Below are positions 1-6,792 of a DNA stretch of 7,718 nt, in pieces. The notes under the pieces are model-generated. The model was not told where the DNA came from. It saw only the letters and a program-made list of their open reading frames with translations, and ran no database searches. The stretch covers positions 13,360 through 21,077 of the forward strand of contig JAFMKX010000015.1 of NCBI GenBank assembly GCA_017852615.1, written 5' to 3'. Positions within the stretch are counted from its first letter, which is position 1, and every line of letters starts with the position of its first letter. Origin of the DNA: Pontimonas sp. (GTDB taxonomy: Bacteria > Actinomycetota > Actinomycetes > Actinomycetales > Microbacteriaceae). A program made the translations under genes and the position numbers.

Positions 1-257
1 GTTGCGCTCGACGTGTGGGCAAGCCCGGGTGCGGCATCTATGGTCTCGACATTGCTGCTGGATAAATGCGCAGCAATCACGCTTCCGCGCTCATCGCTGC
101 CAAAGCGAGTGGCTAAGACGACCGTCTGGTCTAGACGACCCAAACCAATCGCAACATTCATCGGACTGCCACCGGGAACCTCGAGGACTTCACCCTCACG
201 ATTCACGCAATCAATGAGTGCTTCACCCAGGACAAGGAACGTGTGTGGTGAATCCAT
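1..257 (-). CDS. PfkB-family carbohydrate kinase, N-terminal part (cut by window edge)
   Basis: Translating the minus strand from ATG at 257-255 gives an open frame of 85 codons to the edge, beginning MDSPHTFLVLGEALIDCVNR. The 'VLGEALID' strand, the 'PGGSPMNVAIGLGRL' segment (about residues 28-42) and 'VVLATRFGSDERGSVIAAHL' are the usual opening of PfkB/ribokinase-fold sugar kinases, closest in flavour to fructokinases. These phosphorylate a sugar with ATP in the cytoplasm; the GG-x-x-x-N stretch is part of the sugar pocket. The ATP-binding and catalytic C-terminal half lies outside the window, so the substrate cannot be assigned. A G-rich Shine-Dalgarno-like run (GGGGGAG, 266-260) lies just upstream, closer than usual. 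An in-frame ATG at 281-279 would add eight residues. The gene follows the second CNNM gene by 39 bases on the same strand with no terminator seen, so it is probably cotranscribed. Confidence 0.88.
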   Translation of the reverse strand, partial: MDSPHTFLVLGEALIDCVNREGEVLEVPGGSPMNVAIGLGRLDQTVVLATRFGSDERGSVIAAHLSSSNVETIDAAPGLAHTSSA

Positions 258-296
258 CACTCCCCCGTGGGTTGCGTGCATCGTTGTGTGTGAACT

Positions 297-1334
297 TTAG
301 TGACGAGTGGTGGCGTCTCGAACCTCTCCCACCAGCTCTTCAATAATATCTTCGAGGAACAGCACCCCGCGGGTATCGCCTGATTCGCTGGTGACTTTTG
401 CCACGTGGCTTCCGGTATTGCGCAAGCTCGCTAAGGCATCTTCCAAATCCACCCCCTCTTGCATCGCCACCAGGCGCCTAATCCGCCTCGGGGGAACCGG
501 ATAGTCATTCTCGGAGTCATCGGCATCCAAGAGGTCCTTGATGTGAACATACCCGGTGGGATCGCCCTGGTCATCGACTAGGACGTAGCGACTAAACCCT
601 CGCTGGGCGACAGCGTGGTGAACATCTCGAGGTGTTGCATCCTCCGGCAGGGTGACCAAATCCTCCAGGGCGATAGTCACATCAGCCACCTTTTTGGTGG
701 TGAAATCAAACGCAGCGCTCAAGGCACCCGAGTGATCTTGCAACATCCCAGTCTTGGTGGATTCCGCCACAATGGTGGCCACTTCATCCAACGTGAACGC
801 GCTGGTGGCCTCCGCTTTGGGTTCGACTCTCGTGAGGCGCAAAATTCCATTCGCCACCGCATTCATGCTGCGAATGATGGGAGAGAGCACCTTGGAGACG
901 AATACCAGCGGCGGGGCCAAGAGGAGAACCGCTTTGTCCGGTATCGAAAACGACATGTTTTTCGGAACCATTTCTCCGAGCACCACATGCAAGTAACTCA
1001 CGATCAGCAATGCCAACAGAAACGCCACCGTGCCCACGGCAGCCTCGGGTAACCCCAGCGCTGTGAGCGGGCCCTCGAGCAAATGATGAACCGCGGGTTC
1101 TGAGACCAAGAGAATGAGGAGCGAACACACGGTAATACCCAATTGCGAGGTCGCCAGCATCAACGTGGCGTGCTCCATCGCATAGAGCGACGTCTTCGCC
1201 CGTTTGCTTCCCTCATTTGCCAGCGGCTCAATTTGGGACCGCTTGGCCGCAATCACGGCAAATTCTGCTGCCACGAAGAAAGCGTTGGCAGCCAAGAGAA
1301 CTACCAGCCACGCTAAGCCTGCCCAATCACTCAT
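297..1334 (-). CDS. CNNM/CorC-type membrane protein, short paralogue (hemolysin family protein)
   Basis: A 345-residue protein with the DUF21/CNNM architecture. Hydrophobic segments lie at about residues 6-29, 58-78, 100-120 and 134-155, and the family motif GEMVPKN is at 120-126. A cytoplasmic CBS pair follows at about 216-270 and 285-340, ending in the typical 'LEDIIEELVGEV'. Known family members are linked to export or homeostasis of Mg2+, Co2+ and similar cations; the old name 'hemolysin' comes from TlyC-like proteins. Unlike its upstream neighbour, it stops right after the CBS pair and lacks the C-terminal CorC_HlyC domain. Its first CBS entry also lacks the usual MTPR motif (VTIAL at about 219-223). 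Its ATG (1334-1332) overlaps the stop of the upstream paralogue as ATGA, which suggests translational coupling and perhaps a two-subunit transporter. The ion is not readable from sequence. Confidence 0.92.
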   Translation of the reverse strand: MSDWAGLAWLVVLLAANAFFVAAEFAVIAAKRSQIEPLANEGSKRAKTSLYAMEHATLMLATSQLGITVCSLLILLVSEPAVHHLLEGPLTALGLPEAAVGTVAFLLALLIVSYLHVVLGEMVPKNMSFSIPDKAVLLLAPPLVFVSKVLSPIIRSMNAVANGILRLTRVEPKAEATSAFTLDEVATIVAESTKTGMLQDHSGALSAAFDFTTKKVADVTIALEDLVTLPEDATPRDVHHAVAQRGFSRYVLVDDQGDPTGYVHIKDLLDADDSENDYPVPPRRIRRLVAMQEGVDLEDALASLRNTGSHVAKVTSESGDTRGVLFLEDIIEELVGEVRDATTRH

Positions 1335-2650
1335 AACAGGGTCACCTCATTGGCATTGACGGTGGGGGTAAAGCGAACCCGGTCAATACGCCGACCTTCC
1401 ATACGCTCGACCCGGAACTGACCATTAGTGATCTCCACCACATCGCCCACGTCGGCCATCCGGCCTAACTGCTCGAGGATAAAACCAGCAATCGTTTCGA
1501 AGTGTCCATCATCGGGGACCTCCACTCCGGTGCGCTCGCGTAACTCATCGGGTCGCAACTGAGCAGGAAAGGTAAACCAATCCCGTGCACGCACCACATC
1601 GAGCGAAGCACGATCGTGTTCATCGGCCACCTCGCCGATGAGCTCTTCCACTAAATCCTCCAGGGTGGCAATTCCCGACGTTCCGCCATACTCATCCACC
1701 ACGATGGCCACTTGGTAGCCGCGACCTCGTAATTCGGTCAGCAACACATCGAGGGTCATGGTCTCGGGCACCCGAATTACCTCGGATTGCAACGCCGATG
1801 CGGGCACGCCATCTCGCTTATCCGGCGGCACCGCAATGGCCTGCTTCACATGGACCACCCCGCGGATATCGTCACTGGATTCATCAATCACCGGAAAACG
1901 GGAATAGCCGGTTTTCCTAGCCAGAGCAATCACATCCCACGCTGTATCCGAGCGATGCACGCTTTCTACTTGAGTTCGCGGTGTCATCACATCCACAGCG
2001 TTGCGTCGAGAAAACTCAATCGTGCGCGAGAGCAGGGTCGCCGTGTCATCCTCCAGCAGTCCCTGCAAGGCAGAGCGTTGAACCAAGCTCGCCAATTCAT
2101 CCGCAGTTCTTGCGGCTGAGAGCTCCTCTTTGGGCTCAATACCCATGGCTCGAAGGATTCGATTGGCGCTGCCATTGAGCACGGCAATGAAGGGTCTAAA
2201 CGTCCAGGTGAAAGCCACTTGAAGCGGAAGCAAGACGCGAGCCGTGATCCGAGGAACCGCCAGCGCATAATTTTTCGGGACTAACTCACCAAAAATCATC
2301 GAAATTGTCGTCGCCAGCACAATGCCAAGTACCCCACCCACCGGACGGATAAAGTCCTCGGGAACGCCGGCATTGGCTAAGGGTCCCGAGAGCATCGAGC
2401 TCAACGCGGGTTCCATGGTGTATCCGGTGAGCAGCGTTGTCAGCGTGATACCCAATTGGGCACTAGAAAGGTGCGTCGAGGTGCGCTTGAGTGCCCTAAT
2501 GGTAATTCCAAAACCCTTCTCGCCCTTAGCCGCACGTGCTTCAAGGTCGGCTCGATCGAGATTGAGCAGAGCAAACTCGCTCCCCACAAAGACACCGGTG
2601 CCCAGAGCGAGGAGAACCCCCACGCCAAAGAGCAGAAGATCAGAAGTCAT
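1331..2650 (-). CDS. CNNM/CorC-type membrane protein, full-length (hemolysin family protein)
   Basis: A 439-residue protein with all three family domains. The DUF21/CNNM membrane domain has hydrophobic segments at about 4-27, 62-80, 102-122 and 136-157, with GELVPKNYA at 121-129. A CBS pair spans about 220-342; it opens with the canonical VMTPR (221-225) and contains VVDEYGGTSGIATLEDLVEEL (about 318-337). A C-terminal CorC_HlyC domain spans about 355-428. The family is implicated in Mg2+/Co2+ efflux or in modulating it, with the CBS pair sensing nucleotide and Mg2+; the exact ion here is unknown. It appears to be the first gene of the minus-strand run and is divergent from kgd. The ATG at 2650-2648 is preceded only by a weak ribosome-binding site and sits directly under a 6-bp hairpin (2652-2674). 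The start fits the family, which begins with a short lead into the first membrane helix. Confidence 0.93.
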   Translation of the reverse strand: MTSDLLLFGVGVLLALGTGVFVGSEFALLNLDRADLEARAAKGEKGFGITIRALKRTSTHLSSAQLGITLTTLLTGYTMEPALSSMLSGPLANAGVPEDFIRPVGGVLGIVLATTISMIFGELVPKNYALAVPRITARVLLPLQVAFTWTFRPFIAVLNGSANRILRAMGIEPKEELSAARTADELASLVQRSALQGLLEDDTATLLSRTIEFSRRNAVDVMTPRTQVESVHRSDTAWDVIALARKTGYSRFPVIDESSDDIRGVVHVKQAIAVPPDKRDGVPASALQSEVIRVPETMTLDVLLTELRGRGYQVAIVVDEYGGTSGIATLEDLVEELIGEVADEHDRASLDVVRARDWFTFPAQLRPDELRERTGVEVPDDGHFETIAGFILEQLGRMADVGDVVEITNGQFRVERMEGRRIDRVRFTPTVNANEVTLL

Positions 2651-2651
2651 C

Positions 2652-2674
2652 GGGCACCCACAACGAGAGTGCCC
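2652..2674 (-). promoter_or_regulatory. GC-rich hairpin abutting the first CNNM start codon
   Basis: On the minus strand GGGCAC (2674-2669) and GTGCCC (2657-2652) form a perfect 6-bp inverted repeat with an 11-base loop, ending one base before the ATG at 2650. It covers the place where a Shine-Dalgarno sequence would be. It could act as a translational hairpin or as a protein operator, or be chance in GC-rich DNA. No U-tract follows, so it is not an intrinsic terminator. Confidence 0.35.
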
Positions 2675-2677
2675 CCG

Positions 2678-2705
2678 CGTTTATGACCGGGTTCGGAATT
2701 GTCAG
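2678..2705 (-). promoter_or_regulatory. Candidate housekeeping promoter for the CNNM genes
   Basis: On the minus strand CTGACA (2705-2700, five of six to TTGACA) is followed after 16 bases by TAAACG (2683-2678), a partial match to the actinobacterial -10 TANNNT because it lacks the last T. Transcription would start near 2671, leaving a leader of about 20 bases that consists almost entirely of the hairpin at 2652-2674. A competing minus-strand candidate is TACTCT at 2735-2730 with CTGCCA 18 bases upstream. I cannot choose between them from sequence alone. Confidence 0.3.
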
Positions 2706-2762
2706 ACGACGTGTCATCCATGACCTGAAAGAGTAGCAGGATGGTACCCGCCATGGCAGGCC

Positions 2763-2795
2763 TTGAGGGGAACTTCTCAGCAAACCCACTAGGCT
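2763..2795 (+). promoter_or_regulatory. Candidate promoter for kgd
   Basis: TAGGCT at 2790-2795 fits the actinobacterial -10 pattern TANNNT. Upstream lie TTGAGG (2763-2768, 21 bases away, longer than ideal) and GGGGAAC (2767-2773). A start near 2802 would give a leader of about 38 bases before the GTG at 2840 and would exclude the upstream ATGs at 2741 and 2753. The -35 is weak, so this is a tentative call. Confidence 0.28.
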
Positions 2796-2839
2796 TAATC
2801 ACTAAGCAGGCCATGCGAAGCGAGAGTGAGCGACAAAGC

Positions 2840-5800
2840 GTGTCAGATAACGACACCGTAGGGGCAACGACGGAGGCATCCGTCGCATTTGGGGCCAATG
2901 AATGGCTCGTTGACGAATTATGGACCCTCTACCAACAAGACCCCGGTTTAGTCGAACCCAGTTGGTGGCCACTTTTTGAATCGCGCGCTGCCCAGGCTGG
3001 CACACCTCTGAGTCCTCCAGCGTCACCGGCAACCGCTCCAGCAGACGTGTCACCCGCCGATGACCCCTCCCCGGTGACCGCCCCGATCGCAAAAACCACC
3101 TCGATTAAGCCTAAAGAAGCTCCCATTCCCGCCGAGGCACCCACCTCGCCCACTGCGGTAATAAATCTTCCCGACACCGACGAAGCGGAAGAGCCGACCG
3201 ACATCGTGAATCCCCTTCGTGGGATGGCCAAAGCTCTGGCGACCAACATGGATCAAAGCATCCAGGTGCCCACTGCCACCAGTGTCCGCACCGTGCCAGC
3301 CAAATTGATGATTGATAACCGAATCGTCATCAACAATCATCTGCGTAGAACCCGGGGTGGAAAAGTTTCCTTCACCCACCTGATTGCCTGGGCCATGATT
3401 AAGGCCCTTCGCGAACTGCCCAGCCAAAACGTGTACTACAACGAAGTAGACGGCAAACCAGTGGCTGTTCACCCGGCCAACATTAATCTCGGTATCGCCA
3501 TTGATATGCCCAAGCCTGATGGCACCAGAGGTCTGGTAGTCCCAGGAATCAAGCGAGCTCAAAACATGGGTTTTGGTGATTTTCTTCTGGCGTATGAAGA
3601 CGTGGTTTCGCGGGCCCGCGAGGGCGCGCTGAGTGCTGATGACTTCGCAGGGAACACAATTTCACTGACCAACCCGGGCGGTATTGGAACTGAGCACTCG
3701 GTACCCCGATTGATGAAAGGCCAAGCCTGCATCATCGGTGCGGGTGCTTTGGACTACCCAGCGGAGTTCCAGGGATCCTCTAAGCGAACCCTCGCTGATT
3801 TGGGTATCGGTAAGACCATCACCTTGACCTCAACCTATGACCACCGGGTCATTCAAGGGGCTGGGTCCGGGGAATACCTCAAAAAGGTTCACGAACTACT
3901 TATCGGTGGCGGAGATTTCTATGAAGAAATCTTTGCCTCCTTGCGCATCCCCTACATGCCGATTCACTGGGCAGAAGACATCGCGGTCAACACCGCCGAT
4001 AACGTCAACAAGATTTCTCGAGTTCAAGAACTCATCAACGCGTTCCGCGTGCGCGGCCACCTCATGGCCGACATTGACCCGCTGGAATACCGTCAGCGTT
4101 CACACCCCGACCTGGAAATCGAAAGCCACGGTCTGACCTTCTGGGATCTTGACCGCGAATTTGTCACCGGTGGCTTTGGCGGAAAACGCACGATGTTGCT
4201 GCGCGAAATCTTGGGGGTGTTGCGGGACTCCTATTGCCGCACCATCGGCATTGAGTACATGCACATTCAAGACCCAGAAATTCGCAGTTGGTTCCAGGAA
4301 AAACTCGAAAAGCCGTATGAAAAACCTGACCATGACGCTCAATTGCGTATTTTGTCCAAGCTCAACCAAGCCGAAGCATTCGAAACGTTCTTGCAAACCA
4401 AATATGTGGGACAAAAGCGCTTTAGTTTGGAAGGTGCCGAATCGACGGTGAGCTTTGTGGATGAAATTCTGCAAGCCGCGACCGAAGATGGGCTCGACGA
4501 GGTTGCCATTGCGATGGCCCACCGTGGACGCCTTAATGTTCTGGCCAACATCGCCGGAAAGACTTATGGTCAAATTTTCCGCGAATTTGAAGGAACCCAG
4601 GACGCGAAAAGCGTTCAAGGCTCTGGCGATGTGAAGTATCACCTGGGAACCGAGGGCACCTACACCAGCCCTAGCGGTGTTCAGATTCCGGTCTACTTAG
4701 CTGCCAACCCCTCCCACCTCGAAGCCGTGAATGGCGTTCTTGAAGGGATTGTTCGCGCGAAACAAGACCGCAAAGAAATTGGTCGTTTTGGAGTTCTGCC
4801 TGTTCTCATCCACGGTGATGCCGCCATGGCTGGCCAGGGTGTCGTGCTCGAAACTTTGCAAATGTCGCAGCTTCGTGCGTATCGCACGGGCGGCACCATG
4901 CACGTGATCGTGAACAATCAGGTGGGCTTTACTACGTTGCCTCACGATGCCAGGACCTCGGTCTACGCCTCTGACGTCGCTAAAACTATTCAAGCTCCGA
5001 TATTCCACGTCAACGGGGATGACCCCGAAGCGGTATTGCACGTGGCAGAAGTCGCCTTTGCCTACCGCCAAAAGTTCAAGGCTGATGTGGTCATTGATTT
5101 GGTCTGTTACCGCCGTCGTGGTCACAACGAAGGCGATGACCCTTCGATGACGCAACCATTGATGTATAACCTCGTGGAAGCGAAGCGGAGCGTTCGAACC
5201 CTCTACACCGAGGCGCTCATGGGCCGTGGCGATCTCACTCAAGAGGAACTAGAGGCTGCCCAGCGCGATTTCCAGAGCCTGTTGGAAGATGCTTTCCAAG
5301 AGACCCATGCTGTTCACACCGGCGCTATCTCGGTGGTATCTGACGACGCCGGAGCGATATCTGATGTGGAGCGCCCCGAGTCCCAACGTGGCGATGAAGC
5401 AGCCGGCGAACCCGACACCACAGGAGTGGACACGTCGGTTCTTTCTCTTATTGGGGAAGCCCACGCCAACTATCCCCCGGGCTTTACCGTGCACCCCAAA
5501 CTCCAACCTTTGCTGGAAAAGCGTCGCGAAATGTCTCGCAGCGGTGACATTGACTGGGGCTTTGGCGAACTCCTCGCCCTGGGCTCCCTCCTGGTGGAGG
5601 GCACCCCCGTTCGCTTGGTAGGCCAAGATGCCCGCCGGGGAACGTTTGTTCAGCGCCACGCTGTCCTCCACGACCGAGTCAATGGTCAAGAGTGGCTGCC
5701 TTTGATGAACATGACCGAGAATCAGGCCCGGTTGTGGATCTATGACAGTTTGCTCAGCGAGTACGCAGCCCTGGGTTTCGAGTATGGCTATTCCGTCGAA

Positions 5801-6565
5801 CGCCCCGATGCCCTCGTGCTCTGGGAAGCGCAATTTGGTGACTTCGTCAACGGAGCCCAAACCATTATTGATGAATTCATTTCCTCGGCTGAACAAAAAT
5901 GGGGCCAGCGATCCGGCGTTGTGCTGCTCTTGCCCCACGGGTTCGAGGGACAGGGACCAGACCATTCCTCCGCGCGGATTGAACGATTCCTCCAGCTTGC
6001 CGCGGAAGACAACATGATCATCGCCAGGCCCTCAACGCCGGCTTCCTACTTCCACCTTCTTCGCCGCCAGGCTTATCTGCGACCACGCAAACCCCTGGTG
6101 GTCTTCACCCCTAAGGCGATGTTGCGTCTGCGTGGAGCAACAAGCCACGTCGAAGACTTCACCTCGGGCAAATTTGAACCAGTGTTGGATGACCCCAAGG
6201 TGGTCAACCCCTCGGACATTACGAAAGTCCTCGTGGTTGCAGGAAAGATTTATTACGACCTCGCTGCCGAAATTGAGAAGCGAGGGCTGAGCAACATTGC
6301 GATTGTTCGCATCGAGCAGTACTACCCGTTCCCCGCGGCCAACCTAGGCGCAATTGCCGCTCGCTATGCCGGTGCAGAATTCGTGTGGGTTCAAGACGAG
6401 CCCGAAAACCAGGGTGCATGGCCGTTCATGATGGTGGAAGCTCACACCGCCGGTTTACCCGCGATGTCCGTGGTTTCTCGTCCACGATCCGCCTCGCCCG
6501 CTACTGGTTCATCCAAGCGCAGCCAGAGTGAAGCCCAGCTGATTCTCGATCAAGCGTTGAGCTAG
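2840..6565 (+). CDS. kgd: Multifunctional 2-oxoglutarate decarboxylase/dehydrogenase (E2-E1 fusion, Kgd/OdhA type)
   Basis: From GTG 2840 the product is 1241 residues, close to mycobacterial Kgd and corynebacterial OdhA. It is a TCA-cycle enzyme: the thiamine-diphosphate E1 part decarboxylates 2-oxoglutarate and works with an E2-type acyltransferase domain on the same chain, borrowing lipoyl domains from the pyruvate dehydrogenase E2. In order: family N-terminus FGANEWLVDEL (17-27); Pro/Ala/Thr-rich linker (about 55-120) with no lipoyl domain; E2 core (about 124-375) with YDHRVIQG and catalytic-type His335; E1 part with HIQDPE (475), AHRGRLN (His561), GDAAMAGQG (Asp660), NNQVGF (Asn692) and CYRRRGHNEGDDP (from 756). 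The C-terminal transketolase-like part ends EPENQGAW...SPATGSSKRS. The frame is open from ATG 2741 (1274 residues), and ATG 2813 is also possible. I chose 2840 because the extra residues look unlike the family and relatives start about 10-20 residues before FGANEWLV; no strong ribosome-binding site decides it. It is divergent from the CNNM genes and convergent with the anti-sigma gene. Confidence 0.97.
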   Translation: MSDNDTVGATTEASVAFGANEWLVDELWTLYQQDPGLVEPSWWPLFESRAAQAGTPLSPPASPATAPADVSPADDPSPVTAPIAKTTSIKPKEAPIPAEAPTSPTAVINLPDTDEAEEPTDIVNPLRGMAKALATNMDQSIQVPTATSVRTVPAKLMIDNRIVINNHLRRTRGGKVSFTHLIAWAMIKALRELPSQNVYYNEVDGKPVAVHPANINLGIAIDMPKPDGTRGLVVPGIKRAQNMGFGDFLLAYEDVVSRAREGALSADDFAGNTISLTNPGGIGTEHSVPRLMKGQACIIGAGALDYPAEFQGSSKRTLADLGIGKTITLTSTYDHRVIQGAGSGEYLKKVHELLIGGGDFYEEIFASLRIPYMPIHWAEDIAVNTADNVNKISRVQELINAFRVRGHLMADIDPLEYRQRSHPDLEIESHGLTFWDLDREFVTGGFGGKRTMLLREILGVLRDSYCRTIGIEYMHIQDPEIRSWFQEKLEKPYEKPDHDAQLRILSKLNQAEAFETFLQTKYVGQKRFSLEGAESTVSFVDEILQAATEDGLDEVAIAMAHRGRLNVLANIAGKTYGQIFREFEGTQDAKSVQGSGDVKYHLGTEGTYTSPSGVQIPVYLAANPSHLEAVNGVLEGIVRAKQDRKEIGRFGVLPVLIHGDAAMAGQGVVLETLQMSQLRAYRTGGTMHVIVNNQVGFTTLPHDARTSVYASDVAKTIQAPIFHVNGDDPEAVLHVAEVAFAYRQKFKADVVIDLVCYRRRGHNEGDDPSMTQPLMYNLVEAKRSVRTLYTEALMGRGDLTQEELEAAQRDFQSLLEDAFQETHAVHTGAISVVSDDAGAISDVERPESQRGDEAAGEPDTTGVDTSVLSLIGEAHANYPPGFTVHPKLQPLLEKRREMSRSGDIDWGFGELLALGSLLVEGTPVRLVGQDARRGTFVQRHAVLHDRVNGQEWLPLMNMTENQARLWIYDSLLSEYAALGFEYGYSVERPDALVLWEAQFGDFVNGAQTIIDEFISSAEQKWGQRSGVVLLLPHGFEGQGPDHSSARIERFLQLAAEDNMIIARPSTPASYFHLLRRQAYLRPRKPLVVFTPKAMLRLRGATSHVEDFTSGKFEPVLDDPKVVNPSDITKVLVVAGKIYYDLAAEIEKRGLSNIAIVRIEQYYPFPAANLGAIAARYAGAEFVWVQDEPENQGAWPFMMVEAHTAGLPAMSVVSRPRSASPATGSSKRSQSEAQLILDQALS

Positions 6566-6792
6566 GACTGCTCCAAGGACTGCATAATCTGCACCTTGAG
6601 AGTCTCCGGTGCGGTTTCGCAACAGGCACTTTTAACTTTGTCGCTCAGTTTTTGACCAATGGTGAGTTCTTCCCCACAGGGTGAACACGATTTCACGTGG
6701 TCTTCGATATCGCAACAGTCCTGAGTCGCCAATTCACCATGGAGATAGTCCTCCAATTTCGCCCTAGCTGTGTCGCATCCGCAATCCGTCAC
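6562..6792 (-). CDS. rsrA: Zinc-binding anti-sigma factor of the SigR/SigH type (mycothiol-system anti-sigma factor)
   Basis: A 76-residue cysteine-rich protein with the ZAS-family signature H-x3-C-x2-C (His32, Cys36, Cys39). By comparison with Streptomyces RsrA, Cys6, His32, Cys36 and Cys39 would be the zinc ligands. The family holds its sigma factor inactive when reduced; thiol oxidation forms a disulfide, releases zinc and frees the sigma factor. Eight of 76 residues are cysteine (4, 6, 26, 27, 36, 39, 57, 58), including two CC pairs. The C-terminal 'CCETAPETLKVQIMQSL' resembles the tail of SigR anti-sigma factors. It is shorter than Streptomyces RsrA (about 105 residues). The GTG start (6792-6790) overlaps the sigma stop as GTGA, and a purine-rich GGGGGGAAAGAA precedes it, so translation is probably coupled. 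Its stop lies on the same CTAG as the kgd stop. The symbol is by analogy with Streptomyces (rshA in mycobacteria). Confidence 0.92.
   Translation of the reverse strand: MTDCGCDTARAKLEDYLHGELATQDCCDIEDHVKSCSPCGEELTIGQKLSDKVKSACCETAPETLKVQIMQSLEQS

Noticed and set aside
2..300. Plus-strand open frames at 2-217 and 13-300
   Set aside because: They are opposite the clear PfkB-family kinase N-terminus on the minus strand, have low-complexity translations and no ribosome-binding site.
615..1128. Open frames overlapping the second CNNM gene (plus 615-1052 and 754-996; minus 784-1128)
   Set aside because: They are shadows of a membrane protein gene with well-matched family motifs in its own frame; no domain is seen in the alternatives.
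2767..2795. GGGGAAC upstream of kgd as a SigR-dependent -35
   Set aside because: No GTT lies at 16-20 bases downstream (the region reads AGGCTTAAT), so it does not meet the SigR consensus that the promoter at 7534-7508 meets exactly.
3839..3856. HxxxQG instead of the usual HxxxDG acyltransferase motif in the E2 part of kgd
   Set aside because: DHR-x-IQG is, as far as I recall, the normal form in the Kgd/OdhA family, so it is not evidence of a dead domain.
3050..5965. Long open frames on the minus strand opposite kgd (3050-3562, 4100-4642, 4697-5242, 5249-5965; up to 238 codons)
   Set aside because: All lie in the one minus frame that is in codon register with kgd, where stops arise only from the sense codons TTA, CTA and TCA. 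These are rare in kgd, so the frame stays open by codon bias. The peptides show no recognisable domain.
6565..6583. Direct repeat GGACTGC-TCCAA-GGACTGC after the kgd stop
   Set aside because: It lies within the anti-sigma coding sequence and reflects a repeated Gln-Ser at its C-terminus. Seven bases repeated once is not evidence of a mobile element or attachment site.
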